From positions 1 to 41,204 of the forward strand of contig JAICJQ010000011.1 in the NCBI GenBank assembly GCA_025928335.1: a stretch of DNA of 41,204 bases. The letters run 5' to 3'. The position numbers and the translations under genes are program-made. The stretch comes from Gemmatimonadaceae bacterium. GTDB taxonomy: Bacteria > Gemmatimonadota > Gemmatimonadetes > Gemmatimonadales > Gemmatimonadaceae. Below, one piece after another: positions 22,600 through 31,206 of this stretch (positions are counted from its first letter, which is position 1; the number at the start of each line of letters is the position of its first letter). A model generated the notes under the pieces. The model was not told the DNA's origin. It was given only the letters and a program-made list of their open reading frames with translations, and did no database searches.

Positions 22600-25344
22600 T
22601 CAACCGACCGGCACGTCATTGCCGGGGACCGAAGACATAGCGGCGCCGGCCAAGGGCGGCGCGTTCGCAATGACGGGGAGTCGTACGCGAAACACCGCGC
22701 CGCCCAATGGATGGTTCTCGACGGCAATGCGACCGCCGTGTCGCTCCACGATCGAGCGCACGATCACGAGCCCTAGTCCGAGACCGCCGATCTTGGTCGA
22801 GAAGAACGACTCGAAGAGGTGCGGTTGGACGTCAATTCCGATCCCGTGGCCGCTGTCATGAACGAGGATCTCAGCATGGTCGGGGTCGCGCTTGGTTATC
22901 ACAACGACAGATCGTTCGGTCCCACCCGCGCTCGCACCGGCCGCCTCCAGACCATTGATCGCGAGGTTGAGGACGAGTTGCTGAAGTTGGACCTGATCGC
23001 CCGCGACAAGCGGTCGCTGGGGAGCGAGCCCCAGCTCGAGCCGCACTCCGCGAAGCACGGCGTCATGCTGGAGTAGACGCATGGCGTCGCGACAGACCTG
23101 GTTCAGATCGACGATGGTCATGACCGGCTCCTCTTTTCGCAGGAGCTTGCGCACACCCTCGATCAACTCGACCGCGCGAACGTCGTCGCCGACAATGCTC
23201 TCGAAAATTTCGCGCGCCTCTCCCACATCCGGGGGATTCGCGGCGAGGAGGCGCGTCCCGACTTCCGCATTGACCCGAATGGCGGCGAGGGGTTGCCGCA
23301 GCTCGTGCGAAATCGTCGCCGCCAATTCACCGACGAGCGCCATGCGGCCCATGTGCGCCACCTGACGCCTCGTCTCGTCAGCGTGTCGTTCAGCGAGCCG
23401 CCGATCGGTGATGTCGAAGTGCGTGACGATCGCTCCGCCTTCGGACATCTCCAGCCGATCGACGAAGAGCTCGTACCAGCGAGGTACGGGGTCCGACCAG
23501 TTGTACTCGTACCGAAATGGCCACGCTCGGCGTTGGAGGACGGCTTCGATCCCCTCTCGGATCATGCGAGCCTCATCGCAACCGCGCAGCTCCGCACGCC
23601 GGCATTCCTCCAGATAGTTCGCACCGACGAAGCCATCGCGCGGCTCGTCCGACGGACCACGCGCCGCGACTCGCCGCCACGCTTCGTTGACGCGAATGAT
23701 CGTACCGTTGTTGTCGAGAATGGCGATTTGCGTGCTGAGCGACGCGAGGACGGCACGATTCAGCTCCTCACCGCGACGCACTGTTCGAACGGCGCGCGAG
23801 CGGGCCATGGCGCTGGCGATCACCTCACCGGCCGAATCCAAGCGTCGTATGAGCGACGCGGGCCAGCCGGCACCGTTGGCGCGATGCAACTCCAGCGTGC
23901 CGATGCGCGCGCCGTCGGCAATTAGTGGAATCTCGAGGCGCGAGCCATTGGCGGGGTGTGACGAGGACAGAGCCGATGTCGATGGCCGCGTGCCGTTCGT
24001 CGGGGCTTCCCACGTCAATCGCACTGGAACGCCGAGCGCGGTCTCGGGAAATTGCACCAGCGCAGCGGCGCTCGCACCCGCATATTCGGCGATGTGAGAC
24101 AGCGCGTCTTCCAGCGCCTGCGGCGCCTCCTCGGGCGCGTGTCGCACGGCATCCGTCGTCAACCGCGCGATGGTCTGCTCGTAGGCCGACTGTTCCCGCA
24201 ATTCTGCCTGCGCGCGTCTGCGGCGCTGTCGTTCCAAGAGAAGCAAGGCAATGAATGTCAGCTGTAGCGTAATGACCGCCACCGCCATGAGAACCGCCGC
24301 GCGATAGCGGGCCCACAGCGACAACTCCCGAAACAAGATCTCAGTCCCGGCAGGAAGTCGCCGGGGATCGAGGTCAAATCGGCGCAGCGCGCGCCAATCG
24401 GCGACAAAGGTCTTGTCAAAGAGCTCGACCGGTGGCAGGGGCTCACCGGGTCGACGCGACAGGACGCGAACGATCAGCCGGCCGGTTCGCGCTCCCTCGT
24501 CATCGAACTTGAGCACAAACCCCCCGACGACCCCTTCACCAACGTAGCTACGGAGCTGCGTGTACATGGGGGCACTCGACGCACGTGTCATGGTGGCGAT
24601 CAGATCGACCGGATCGAACACCTGGCCCAGCGCGTCGCGCCGAAAGTTGGCAAAGATCACGATCGAACGCCTCGGGAGGCCATGCAGTCTCGTGAGCAAC
24701 GTATCGAGCGACATTCCGGTGAGGAGCTGAACCGGGAGCGGAACTTTGGTCCCGGCGACTCCCACGACCGCCGCATCGACCGACGTAGAGTCGGCCGAGC
24801 TTGCGCCGCCAACGATGACGACACGCTCGGCATCCGGCTGGAGCGCCCGCGCCATCTCGAATGTCGGGCCAAACCGCGACGCTACTCCCAGTCGACCCGT
24901 GACGTTCGATGGAAGTGTCGCCGGATTCGTTTGGGGAGCGGCGTTCAGCGCAAAGACGACGGGGGCGCGGGAAAAGAGGTTGGCCAGCGAGCCGACGGCG
25001 AATTGAAGCGCGCGACCACCAACCGGCACCACGACGTCGACGTCGACCCCTCGGTACTTGTTCTCGAAATAGTTCTGGAGGCGCGGTGAGGCCTCATGAT
25101 CTGGAAAGCGGTCGAGATCGAGCGACTCCTGATAAAACTCGACCGGGCCTTTGAGCCCATGCAGCACCTCGCGCCGCAATGGCTGGGCAAACTCTACCAT
25201 CGGCGCGGTCTCGGCCTGCTGCTGGAAAAGCAGCAAGATCCGCGTCGGCCGGCGCGCGTCCTGGGCCGGGGCACTCGATACCCCGACGGCGGTGAGCAAC
25301 ACCGCCGCGAGGAGAACATTCCGCACGTCGTCCAGTCTTGCCAC
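22600..25344 (-). CDS. Sensor histidine kinase with periplasmic substrate-binding-like sensor
   Basis: A 914-residue kinase. Signal peptide 1-28, then a periplasmic ABC-substrate-binding-like domain (about 33-320, PTRILLLFQQQAETAPMVEF, VDVVVPVGGRALQFAVG). A transmembrane helix lies at about 347-371. A GAF-like region (about 400-515) and a PAS (about 530-650, ILDNNGTIIRVNEAWRRVAA, ending FDITDRRLAERHADE) follow. The HisKA helix carries His680 in TISHELRQPLAAI. The HATPase has N-box NLAINGLEA, G1 HDSGHGIG, F-box FESFFSTK and G2 GLGLGLVIV. No receiver is attached and no regulator gene lies next to it. Nine bases separate it from the TonB receptor upstream, suggesting that the pair senses and imports the same or related compound. 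Confidence 0.92.
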   Translation of the reverse strand: MARLDDVRNVLLAAVLLTAVGVSSAPAQDARRPTRILLLFQQQAETAPMVEFAQPLRREVLHGLKGPVEFYQESLDLDRFPDHEASPRLQNYFENKYRGVDVDVVVPVGGRALQFAVGSLANLFSRAPVVFALNAAPQTNPATLPSNVTGRLGVASRFGPTFEMARALQPDAERVVIVGGASSADSTSVDAAVVGVAGTKVPLPVQLLTGMSLDTLLTRLHGLPRRSIVIFANFRRDALGQVFDPVDLIATMTRASSAPMYTQLRSYVGEGVVGGFVLKFDDEGARTGRLIVRVLSRRPGEPLPPVELFDKTFVADWRALRRFDLDPRRLPAGTEILFRELSLWARYRAAVLMAVAVITLQLTFIALLLLERQRRRRAQAELREQSAYEQTIARLTTDAVRHAPEEAPQALEDALSHIAEYAGASAAALVQFPETALGVPVRLTWEAPTNGTRPSTSALSSSHPANGSRLEIPLIADGARIGTLELHRANGAGWPASLIRRLDSAGEVIASAMARSRAVRTVRRGEELNRAVLASLSTQIAILDNNGTIIRVNEAWRRVAARGPSDEPRDGFVGANYLEECRRAELRGCDEARMIREGIEAVLQRRAWPFRYEYNWSDPVPRWYELFVDRLEMSEGGAIVTHFDITDRRLAERHADETRRQVAHMGRMALVGELAATISHELRQPLAAIRVNAEVGTRLLAANPPDVGEAREIFESIVGDDVRAVELIEGVRKLLRKEEPVMTIVDLNQVCRDAMRLLQHDAVLRGVRLELGLAPQRPLVAGDQVQLQQLVLNLAINGLEAAGASAGGTERSVVVITKRDPDHAEILVHDSGHGIGIDVQPHLFESFFSTKIGGLGLGLVIVRSIVERHGGRIAVENHPLGGAVFRVRLPVIANAPPLAGAAMSSVPGNDVPVG

Positions 25345-25353
25345 CGCGAGACC

Positions 25354-28300
25354 CTAGAAGTTGTAGCGCACCGCCAGTTGGATCTGGTAATACGTGTCGA
25401 AGTTTTCGGAGTTGTAACGACGCATCGCTGGATCGAACCGGTACACCGGCTGCGGGCTCGCGTCCGTCGTCTCTGCCGTCTGCGAGAGGAGCGTTACCTG
25501 ATTCGTGGTCGTCGGGACGGCGCCCGTCGGCAGCTGAACACGTCCCCATCGCGCATTCAGCAGATTCAAAACATTGAATACTTGGAGCTCGAGCGCAAAT
25601 GCCTGTCCGGGTTTCTCTGACAAGGCTTGGCGGACGGCGAGGTTTGTCAAATTCATCCACGGCGTACGACAGCTGTTCCTCGTCATGATTCGACCCCGTT
25701 GGCCATTCAAACAGGGCGCGGTGTTGATGAATTGGTCGAACGCGGTCTGCTGCGCGGCGATCTGGGCCGCCGTCCCGCTGAACTTGATCTCCGTCGTGTC
25801 GGCCGCGGAGCGCGGGATGTAAATCGGGTCGTTGCCGACGGCGCCGTCGGCGTTCAGGTCGCCGCGCCCACCCGCTCCGCCGGCTACGTAGGTGTACGGC
25901 AACCCGGAACCGCCGACGTAATAGAACGACAGGTTCGTCCGGAATCGCTGCCACGGCGAGTGAATCGTCCCTGAAGCTCGCGCGCGAAGCGGCTGGTCGT
26001 AGTCCGATGTACTCAGACTCAAGTCGTCGACACGCCCCACCACCGGGCGGGCGTACCGCCAATCGTCGATCAGGAGCGCACTTACCGGGCGCGGACTTGC
26101 GACATCGCGTGTGCGGCCATAGCTGAGAGCGGCGCTCACGTCGGCAAAACGACTCGATCTCCGAAGCTCGCCCGTGACATCGTACGCGTAATCCCTGGAT
26201 TGATTGGTGAGCGACACGACGTCGCCGAGGCGCGCATTGATCCGCCGTGGGCTGGCGATCCCATTCGATGGGATTGTGCCGTACATGACGCGCCCGTCGT
26301 GGTCAATCGCCGTAGGCTCGCTCAGGTTGACGCCGGAGTAGAACATCGCTTGGGCCGTGCGGGTGTACAGACCCTCGATCGTGCCGACGACCCCGAGCGG
26401 TAGCGTACGATCGACGGCGAGCGAGGCGCGGAAGACTTGCGGAAAGCGCAGCGCCGGATCGATCAGATCGATCTCGCCGCTGGCCGATGTGGCGAAGGTC
26501 TGGCCGCCCCCGCACGCCATCGGAGGATTCTTATAATCGGGATTGAATGCGGGTGCCGGCCCGCCGTCCGTCGCCAGACTACCGCACTGCAGCGTACGCG
26601 CGGCAAGGCCGTACGCGGAGAAACCTCCGAACAGCCAGAACAACGGCGGCGTTCCAGCGAAGAGGCCAGCGCCGCCGCGGAGTTGCGTTGGAGATCCCCC
26701 CGCGCCCGTCAGATCCAGATTGAATCCGATGCGCGGCGACCATTGAATCTGTTTCGCGGGGAGGTGGTCCGTTCGAACGTGAAACGCGGAGTCGATCGCG
26801 CCGACATAGGGCGGTTGCGCCGAGAGTAGTGGAATGTCGGATCGCAGCCCAAACGTCAACGACAGGCGACGGGACACATCCCATGCGTCACCGAGATACA
26901 GGGAGTGATACATGCCGTGGGCCGCGGTCACACTTCCCGTGTCACGCGTCACTCGGTAGCGCGACGCTGTTCCCGCCTGTAGGGAATCAAGGCTGGCGAA
27001 TTCCCAAGCGCCGTAGGAACCGCGGAGCTGAAACGCCCGCAGATCGAAGAGCTGGGTCGACAACCCGGCCGTGAAGCGATGCGGGCCCAGCGCGAATGAC
27101 AAATTATCGGTGAATTCCGTTGTCCAGTTGGCGTTGCGTTGGCCTGTCGCGATCTCGTGGGTGCCGGCTTGCAGCGTGGCCCGCAAACCGCTGGTGCCCG
27201 GCACAGTCACGAGGACGAGCGGCTGCTGAACCGTCGGTCGAAACCCCGCAACGATCCCCGTGAACCCGACGAGGAGCTCGTTGTACACGCCTCTCGGCAG
27301 ATTGGACATCAGTTGCACCGCGGCTGATCGCTTGATCACCCATCGGGAGTGCTGGAGCGACGACAGCGGGAAGCACGCAGCGGTCGCACAGTTCGTCGGC
27401 GCGAGCGACGTCGGTCGCGCAAAGATGGAGCTGTCGCCGTTCCCGTATGTCCCGCGAATGCTGATCCGACTATTCCACCGTTCGAGCGGCGCGTCGAGTC
27501 GGAGAAAGACGCTCGATGACGGATTGGCGTTCGTTACCGGGCCCGCCGATCCACCATCGAGACCACGCGCCCCGAGCAGGCTCTGAAAGCGCGCGATATC
27601 CGCCGAGCTTACGGGAAGCATGGACTGGCTCGTCGCGCCGCTCTCTTCGTACGGCCCAAGTGCCGGAATGAAGCGTCGCTGCACCTCCGACGCGACAAAG
27701 AACAACAGTCGATCGCGAACGATCGGTCCGCCCAGCGAGAGTCCGACTTGCTGCTTGTCGTAGCGCGCGTTCCGGATGAATGGGACGTTCGGCCCGAGGT
27801 GCTCATTTGTCGCGAACGCGAAGGCGCTGCCATGGAAATCGTTGGTCCCACTCTTCGTCACGACGTTCACGCCGGCGCCGGCGAATCCTCCGTGGCGAAC
27901 GTCGAACGGCGAGAAGAGAACCTGATATTCCTTCACGGCGTCCAACGGCATGACCTTGCCGCCGTACAGAGCGCCTGCCGCCAGATTGCTCGACAGCACC
28001 TGGTCGCGAATGCCGTCGATCTGGATGCTGTTGACGCGCGGATTCGCTCCCGAGGCGGTGATGGCAAACCAGGTGGACGTCTGTGGCGCCAATCTCGCCA
28101 GATCGTACAAATCCCGATTGATGATCGGCATTTGGTGAATCAGAGAATCGGACAGCAGGGTCTGGGTGCCCGTGTGCACCCGCGAGAACACGCTGCCCTG
28201 CACCGCGTCCGTCTCCATTCCCTGAAGCGTCACTACCTGCTGCTCGAGGACGATATCCACCAGCAACTGCTGGCCGACGTTCACGACCAATCCCGACGTT

Positions 28301-28629
28301 GTCGCCATCGGCGATCCGATTCGGCGCGCGATCACGGAATAGGGGCCGCCGACATCGAGGCCGCTCACGAGATACCGCCCGTCACCGCGAGACGTGGCGT
28401 GCATCGCGATGCCCGTCGCTCGATTGGTGACGACGACTTGCACGCCGGCGATCCCGACTCCGTCCGCATCGATGATCCGCCCACCGATCGCGGCCGTTGT
28501 CAGCCCTTGAGCCGCCAGAGTCGCACTGAATACCGCAAGCGTAGCGGCAACAAGGCAGGCGCCGCCCATCCGTCGGGCACGCGCCGCTGACGGGAAATCT
28601 CTAAGAGTCATCCTGCCGAAAGCCCTCAA
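25354..28629 (-). CDS. Oar-like TonB-dependent receptor
   Basis: A 1091-residue outer-membrane receptor. The signal peptide ends near LAAQG (residue 42). A carboxypeptidase-regulatory-like domain follows (about 45-130, IGGRIIDADGVGIAGVQVVVTN), then a plug region with LAPQTSTWF, VNSIQIDGI and GGFAGAGVNVVTKSGTNDFHGSAFAF (residues near 245-270). A large barrel ends YYQIQLAVRYNF with the terminal Phe expected for outer-membrane insertion. This belongs to the OmpA-related/Oar-type receptors common in Acidobacteriota, Myxococcota and Gemmatimonadota; it has no SusD partner. An internal ATG at 28611 is an alternative start. The kinase gene begins nine bases after it, which suggests co-expression. 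The ligand is unknown. Confidence 0.9.
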   Translation of the reverse strand: MRAFGRMTLRDFPSAARARRMGGACLVAATLAVFSATLAAQGLTTAAIGGRIIDADGVGIAGVQVVVTNRATGIAMHATSRGDGRYLVSGLDVGGPYSVIARRIGSPMATTSGLVVNVGQQLLVDIVLEQQVVTLQGMETDAVQGSVFSRVHTGTQTLLSDSLIHQMPIINRDLYDLARLAPQTSTWFAITASGANPRVNSIQIDGIRDQVLSSNLAAGALYGGKVMPLDAVKEYQVLFSPFDVRHGGFAGAGVNVVTKSGTNDFHGSAFAFATNEHLGPNVPFIRNARYDKQQVGLSLGGPIVRDRLLFFVASEVQRRFIPALGPYEESGATSQSMLPVSSADIARFQSLLGARGLDGGSAGPVTNANPSSSVFLRLDAPLERWNSRISIRGTYGNGDSSIFARPTSLAPTNCATAACFPLSSLQHSRWVIKRSAAVQLMSNLPRGVYNELLVGFTGIVAGFRPTVQQPLVLVTVPGTSGLRATLQAGTHEIATGQRNANWTTEFTDNLSFALGPHRFTAGLSTQLFDLRAFQLRGSYGAWEFASLDSLQAGTASRYRVTRDTGSVTAAHGMYHSLYLGDAWDVSRRLSLTFGLRSDIPLLSAQPPYVGAIDSAFHVRTDHLPAKQIQWSPRIGFNLDLTGAGGSPTQLRGGAGLFAGTPPLFWLFGGFSAYGLAARTLQCGSLATDGGPAPAFNPDYKNPPMACGGGQTFATSASGEIDLIDPALRFPQVFRASLAVDRTLPLGVVGTIEGLYTRTAQAMFYSGVNLSEPTAIDHDGRVMYGTIPSNGIASPRRINARLGDVVSLTNQSRDYAYDVTGELRRSSRFADVSAALSYGRTRDVASPRPVSALLIDDWRYARPVVGRVDDLSLSTSDYDQPLRARASGTIHSPWQRFRTNLSFYYVGGSGLPYTYVAGGAGGRGDLNADGAVGNDPIYIPRSAADTTEIKFSGTAAQIAAQQTAFDQFINTAPCLNGQRGRIMTRNSCRTPWMNLTNLAVRQALSEKPGQAFALELQVFNVLNLLNARWGRVQLPTGAVPTTTNQVTLLSQTAETTDASPQPVYRFDPAMRRYNSENFDTYYQIQLAVRYNF

Positions 28630-28672
28630 TGGCGGACACAGGCTTGATGATCCCCGCCAGAGCGCCTTCCTC

Positions 28673-28686
28673 TATTGGACTTTAGG
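28673..28686 (-). promoter_or_regulatory. AAAGTCC-type box upstream of the TonB receptor
   Basis: The minus strand reads CCTAAAGTCCAATA about 45 bases before the receptor start. It shares the AAAGTCC-N-AT core with the boxes at 1539-1552 and 2064-2077. The surrounding 108-base gap to argF has no other feature that I can see. Confidence 0.3.
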
Positions 28687-28737
28687 CTAAGACCCTTCGC
28701 CGTCGCGCTGCGTCTACCGCGCGCAGCTATGACGCGA

Positions 28738-29658
28738 TCAGCCTCCGACTGACTCCTGTCCCATGAGCACCGCCATGATCGCTTTCTGGACGTGGAGGCG
28801 ATTCTCTGCTTCGTCCCACACGCGGCTCTGCGGACCGTCGATCACATCGGCCGATACTTCCTCGCCGCGGTGGGCCGGCAGGCAGTGAAGGAAAATCGCC
28901 GTCTTCTCAGCGACCCCCATCAGCTTCTTGCTCACGGTGAAGCCTTTGAAGGCGCGCTCGCGCTCCTTCTGCTCGTCTTCCTGCCCCATCGATGCCCATA
29001 CATCGGTGTTGATCACGCTCGAGCCCTCGGCCGCCTCCGCCGGGTCGCGCACGATGCGAACCTTGGCGTGCTTCTGCGCACGCTCGAGCAGGTGGTCGGC
29101 GGGCTCGTAACCCTCTGGACAGGCGATGTCGAGATCGAACCCGAAACGATACGCGGCGTTGATCCACGAGTTCGCCATGTTATTGCCGTCACCGATCCAT
29201 GCGATCTTGATCTTGTCGATCTTCCCGAACTCGGCGCGCACCGTGAGCAAGTCGGCCAGTACCTGACACGGGTGCAGCAAATCGGTAAGCCCGTTGATCA
29301 CCGGCACGTCGGCGTATTTCGCGAGCTCTTCGATGTCCTGATGCGCGAACGTACGGATCATGATGCCGTCGACGTAGCGCGAGAGTACCCGGGCCGTGTC
29401 GGCAATCGGCTCGCCGCGTCCGAGCTGCACGTCGCGCGGTGACAGGAAGAGCGCGTGCCCGCCGAGCTGGTAGGTGCCGACCTCGAATGAGACGCGGGTA
29501 CGCGTGCTCGACTTCATGAAGATCATCGCCAGCGACTTACCGTTGAGCGGCTTCTTGTCGTACTGACCAGCGCGCATGCGGTCGGCAATATCGAACACGC
29601 CGTACAGCTCGTCGGTGGTGAAATCGGGGATAGCGAGAAAGTCCCTGTGTTCGCGCAT
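28738..29658 (-). CDS. argF: Ornithine carbamoyltransferase
   Basis: A 306-residue cytosolic enzyme that joins carbamoyl phosphate and ornithine to make citrulline in arginine synthesis. The carbamoyl-phosphate motif STRTR is at residues 51-55, the HPCQ loop near 129-132 (LLHPCQVLADLLT), and the ornithine-loop motif HCLPAHRGEEV near 260. Other conserved blocks are DGIMIRTFAH, IAWIGDGNNMANSW and SRVWDEAENRLHVQKAIMAVLMG. Length is normal for the family. The start at 29658 is preceded by a run of eight C residues rather than a ribosome binding site, which is odd. No other arginine genes are in the window; it sits between a TonB receptor and a susCD pair. Confidence 0.96.
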   Translation of the reverse strand: MREHRDFLAIPDFTTDELYGVFDIADRMRAGQYDKKPLNGKSLAMIFMKSSTRTRVSFEVGTYQLGGHALFLSPRDVQLGRGEPIADTARVLSRYVDGIMIRTFAHQDIEELAKYADVPVINGLTDLLHPCQVLADLLTVRAEFGKIDKIKIAWIGDGNNMANSWINAAYRFGFDLDIACPEGYEPADHLLERAQKHAKVRIVRDPAEAAEGSSVINTDVWASMGQEDEQKERERAFKGFTVSKKLMGVAEKTAIFLHCLPAHRGEEVSADVIDGPQSRVWDEAENRLHVQKAIMAVLMGQESVGG

Positions 29659-29659
29659 T

Positions 29660-29667
29660 GGGGGGGG
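29660..29667 (-). repeat. C8 tract directly before the argF start codon
   Basis: Read on the minus strand, eight C residues and one A precede the ATG of argF, where a Shine-Dalgarno would normally be. Its length could vary by slippage. Confidence 0.6.
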
Positions 29668-29802
29668 CGATTGAGCGTTGAGGCGACTGGGCGATTGGGC
29701 GCCCGGGCGCTCGTGGAATTTACCGACACCCGGTGTGCGGCGTCACGACGGCCGGAAATGCACCGTCGAGTCGCCCACTCGCTCAATCACCGGATCGCCC
29801 AG
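29665..29802. repeat. Degenerate octamer array with inverted copy downstream of susD
   Basis: From 29665 to 29712 roughly six 8-base units related to CTGGGCGA run in one direction. From 29767 to 29802 four related units run inversely (TCGCCCAC, TCGCTCAA, TCACCGGA, TCGCCCAG). The centre has ACACC / GGTGT around 29726-29736. The array fills the 151-base gap between susD (minus) and argF and may act as the susD terminator. Confidence 0.6.
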
Positions 29803-29809
29803 TTCTCCC

Positions 29810-31183
29810 CTATGCGTTCGTGTCGATGCACCCCGAGAACTGCGGGTTCGCCTTGTCCCGATCCGGGACCGGGAACGCCACTTCTGTCCCGTACGAGCCG
29901 TTCTTGAAGAACGCGCCGCTTGGGTAGGCCTGGTTTTGCTGCCGGCCGTACTGTCGCACGAGCCGGCGCAGGTCGCCAAGACGCTGGCCGCGGCCGAATG
30001 TCCAGAAGGCCTTTTCACGGAAGAAAAGTGCAACCGCGGCGTCCTTGGTCGCCGGCGCGGTGAGCGGAGCCAGTGTCCCCGACGGCTTGAAGATGCCCTG
30101 GGTCGGTGGCGTAGCGCGAAGCGCGTTCAGGATCGTCGTCATGCCGGCGAAGTCGTTCGCGTTCAGCTTCGCCTCGGCCTGGATCAGCTGGCCATCGAGA
30201 CCGTCGACGATCGCGATCGGATCATCGCGACCCCAGATGCTCTGACCGACGAACGGGGTCGTCGTGTCGAAGCCCTTTCCATTCGCCGTCGTCGGCACGC
30301 GCGGATCCTTCGCCGAAACGAATGGAATCGCGTTGTCGATTCGGCCCGCGGCGTCGACGCTGTCGGCCACCGTGTAGCGCTTGCTGCTCGTCGTCATGAT
30401 CCACCAGCCGTTGTCGTTGGTGGTCTGCGAGTAGTCGGCGGCGTACTGGAAGGTCACGGGAACCGATGCCACGGTCGCCGCGGCTGACGCGAATTGTCCG
30501 AGGTCTACCTGAAGGCGGCCCTTGGTGATGAGCAGCGCGTTCTTCACCTGCGTCGTCGCGGCGTCCGTCGCCGTCGCCAGGGCGAGGCCCGAGTCGACGC
30601 GGGCGAGGGCCGCGGTGAACACGTCCTTCGTCATGAGCGGCGCCGTGTAGTTCCAGACGCCGTTCACCGTTTCGCCGAGCGCGATGCCGTTACAGAAGTC
30701 CTCGCCAAGCTGCATTTCGGCGAAAGCAATCGTGAACAACATCTCGGCCTGGTGCGTGTTCGAGCTGGTCGGCTCGTATTGGCGAAGGAACTGCAGTGCC
30801 GTGCGCGAGTATCCGCGCGCCTGTTGCAGCGACGTGTAGATCGGCGAGAGTTGCGCGTCGTTGGTCTGCGTGACGCGCTGGTCCGCGTCGTTGCGCTGGG
30901 AGAACGTGTCGGCCGACTTGAACTCGTCGGTCAGCAGGCCGGAAAACTGCCAGATGGTCTCCGTGTTCGAGCTGCCGCCGAGCAGCGCGTTCTTGAAGTT
31001 GCCGACGGCGCCGATGTAGAGGCCTTCGGCGCCGGTCGGACTCGCTACGTCCCCCGGACTGATAACACCGGGCTGCTGCGGCGCGAGGAGCTCTTCCTTC
31101 ACGCTGCAGCCGCCGAGCATCAGTCCGAGGCCGATCGCGCCGGCGGCAAGAGCCGGCCGGACGCGTGGCTGATATCGCTTCAT
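29810..31183 (-). CDS. susD: SusD/RagB-family surface lipoprotein (second pair)
   Basis: A 457-residue lipoprotein with lipobox LMLGGC (Cys26). The mature start is SVKEELLAPQQPGVISPGDVASPTGAEGLYIGA (cited as landmark LLAPQQPGVISP), a pattern usual in this group of SusD-like proteins. TPR-like helices include QARGYSRTALQFLRQYEP and MLFTIAFAEMQLGEDFCNGI. The C-terminal part has ALFFREKAFWTFGRGQRLGDLRRLVRQYG, another family landmark (core FGRGQRLGDLRRL), and ends NPQFSGCIDTNA. It lies 23 bases after the susC gene on the same strand. By family knowledge it forms the ligand-binding lid of that transporter. It differs clearly from the SusD at 15746, so the ligands probably differ. Confidence 0.92.
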   Translation of the reverse strand: MKRYQPRVRPALAAGAIGLGLMLGGCSVKEELLAPQQPGVISPGDVASPTGAEGLYIGAVGNFKNALLGGSSNTETIWQFSGLLTDEFKSADTFSQRNDADQRVTQTNDAQLSPIYTSLQQARGYSRTALQFLRQYEPTSSNTHQAEMLFTIAFAEMQLGEDFCNGIALGETVNGVWNYTAPLMTKDVFTAALARVDSGLALATATDAATTQVKNALLITKGRLQVDLGQFASAAATVASVPVTFQYAADYSQTTNDNGWWIMTTSSKRYTVADSVDAAGRIDNAIPFVSAKDPRVPTTANGKGFDTTTPFVGQSIWGRDDPIAIVDGLDGQLIQAEAKLNANDFAGMTTILNALRATPPTQGIFKPSGTLAPLTAPATKDAAVALFFREKAFWTFGRGQRLGDLRRLVRQYGRQQNQAYPSGAFFKNGSYGTEVAFPVPDRDKANPQFSGCIDTNA

Positions 31184-31206
31184 GAAATCAAATCCTCGAA
31201 AACGAC

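Noticed and set aside
28630-28737. tRNA or small RNA in the argF-receptor gap
   Set aside because: I could not find a cloverleaf or a CCA end, and no strong hairpin; only the AAAGTCC-type box stands out.
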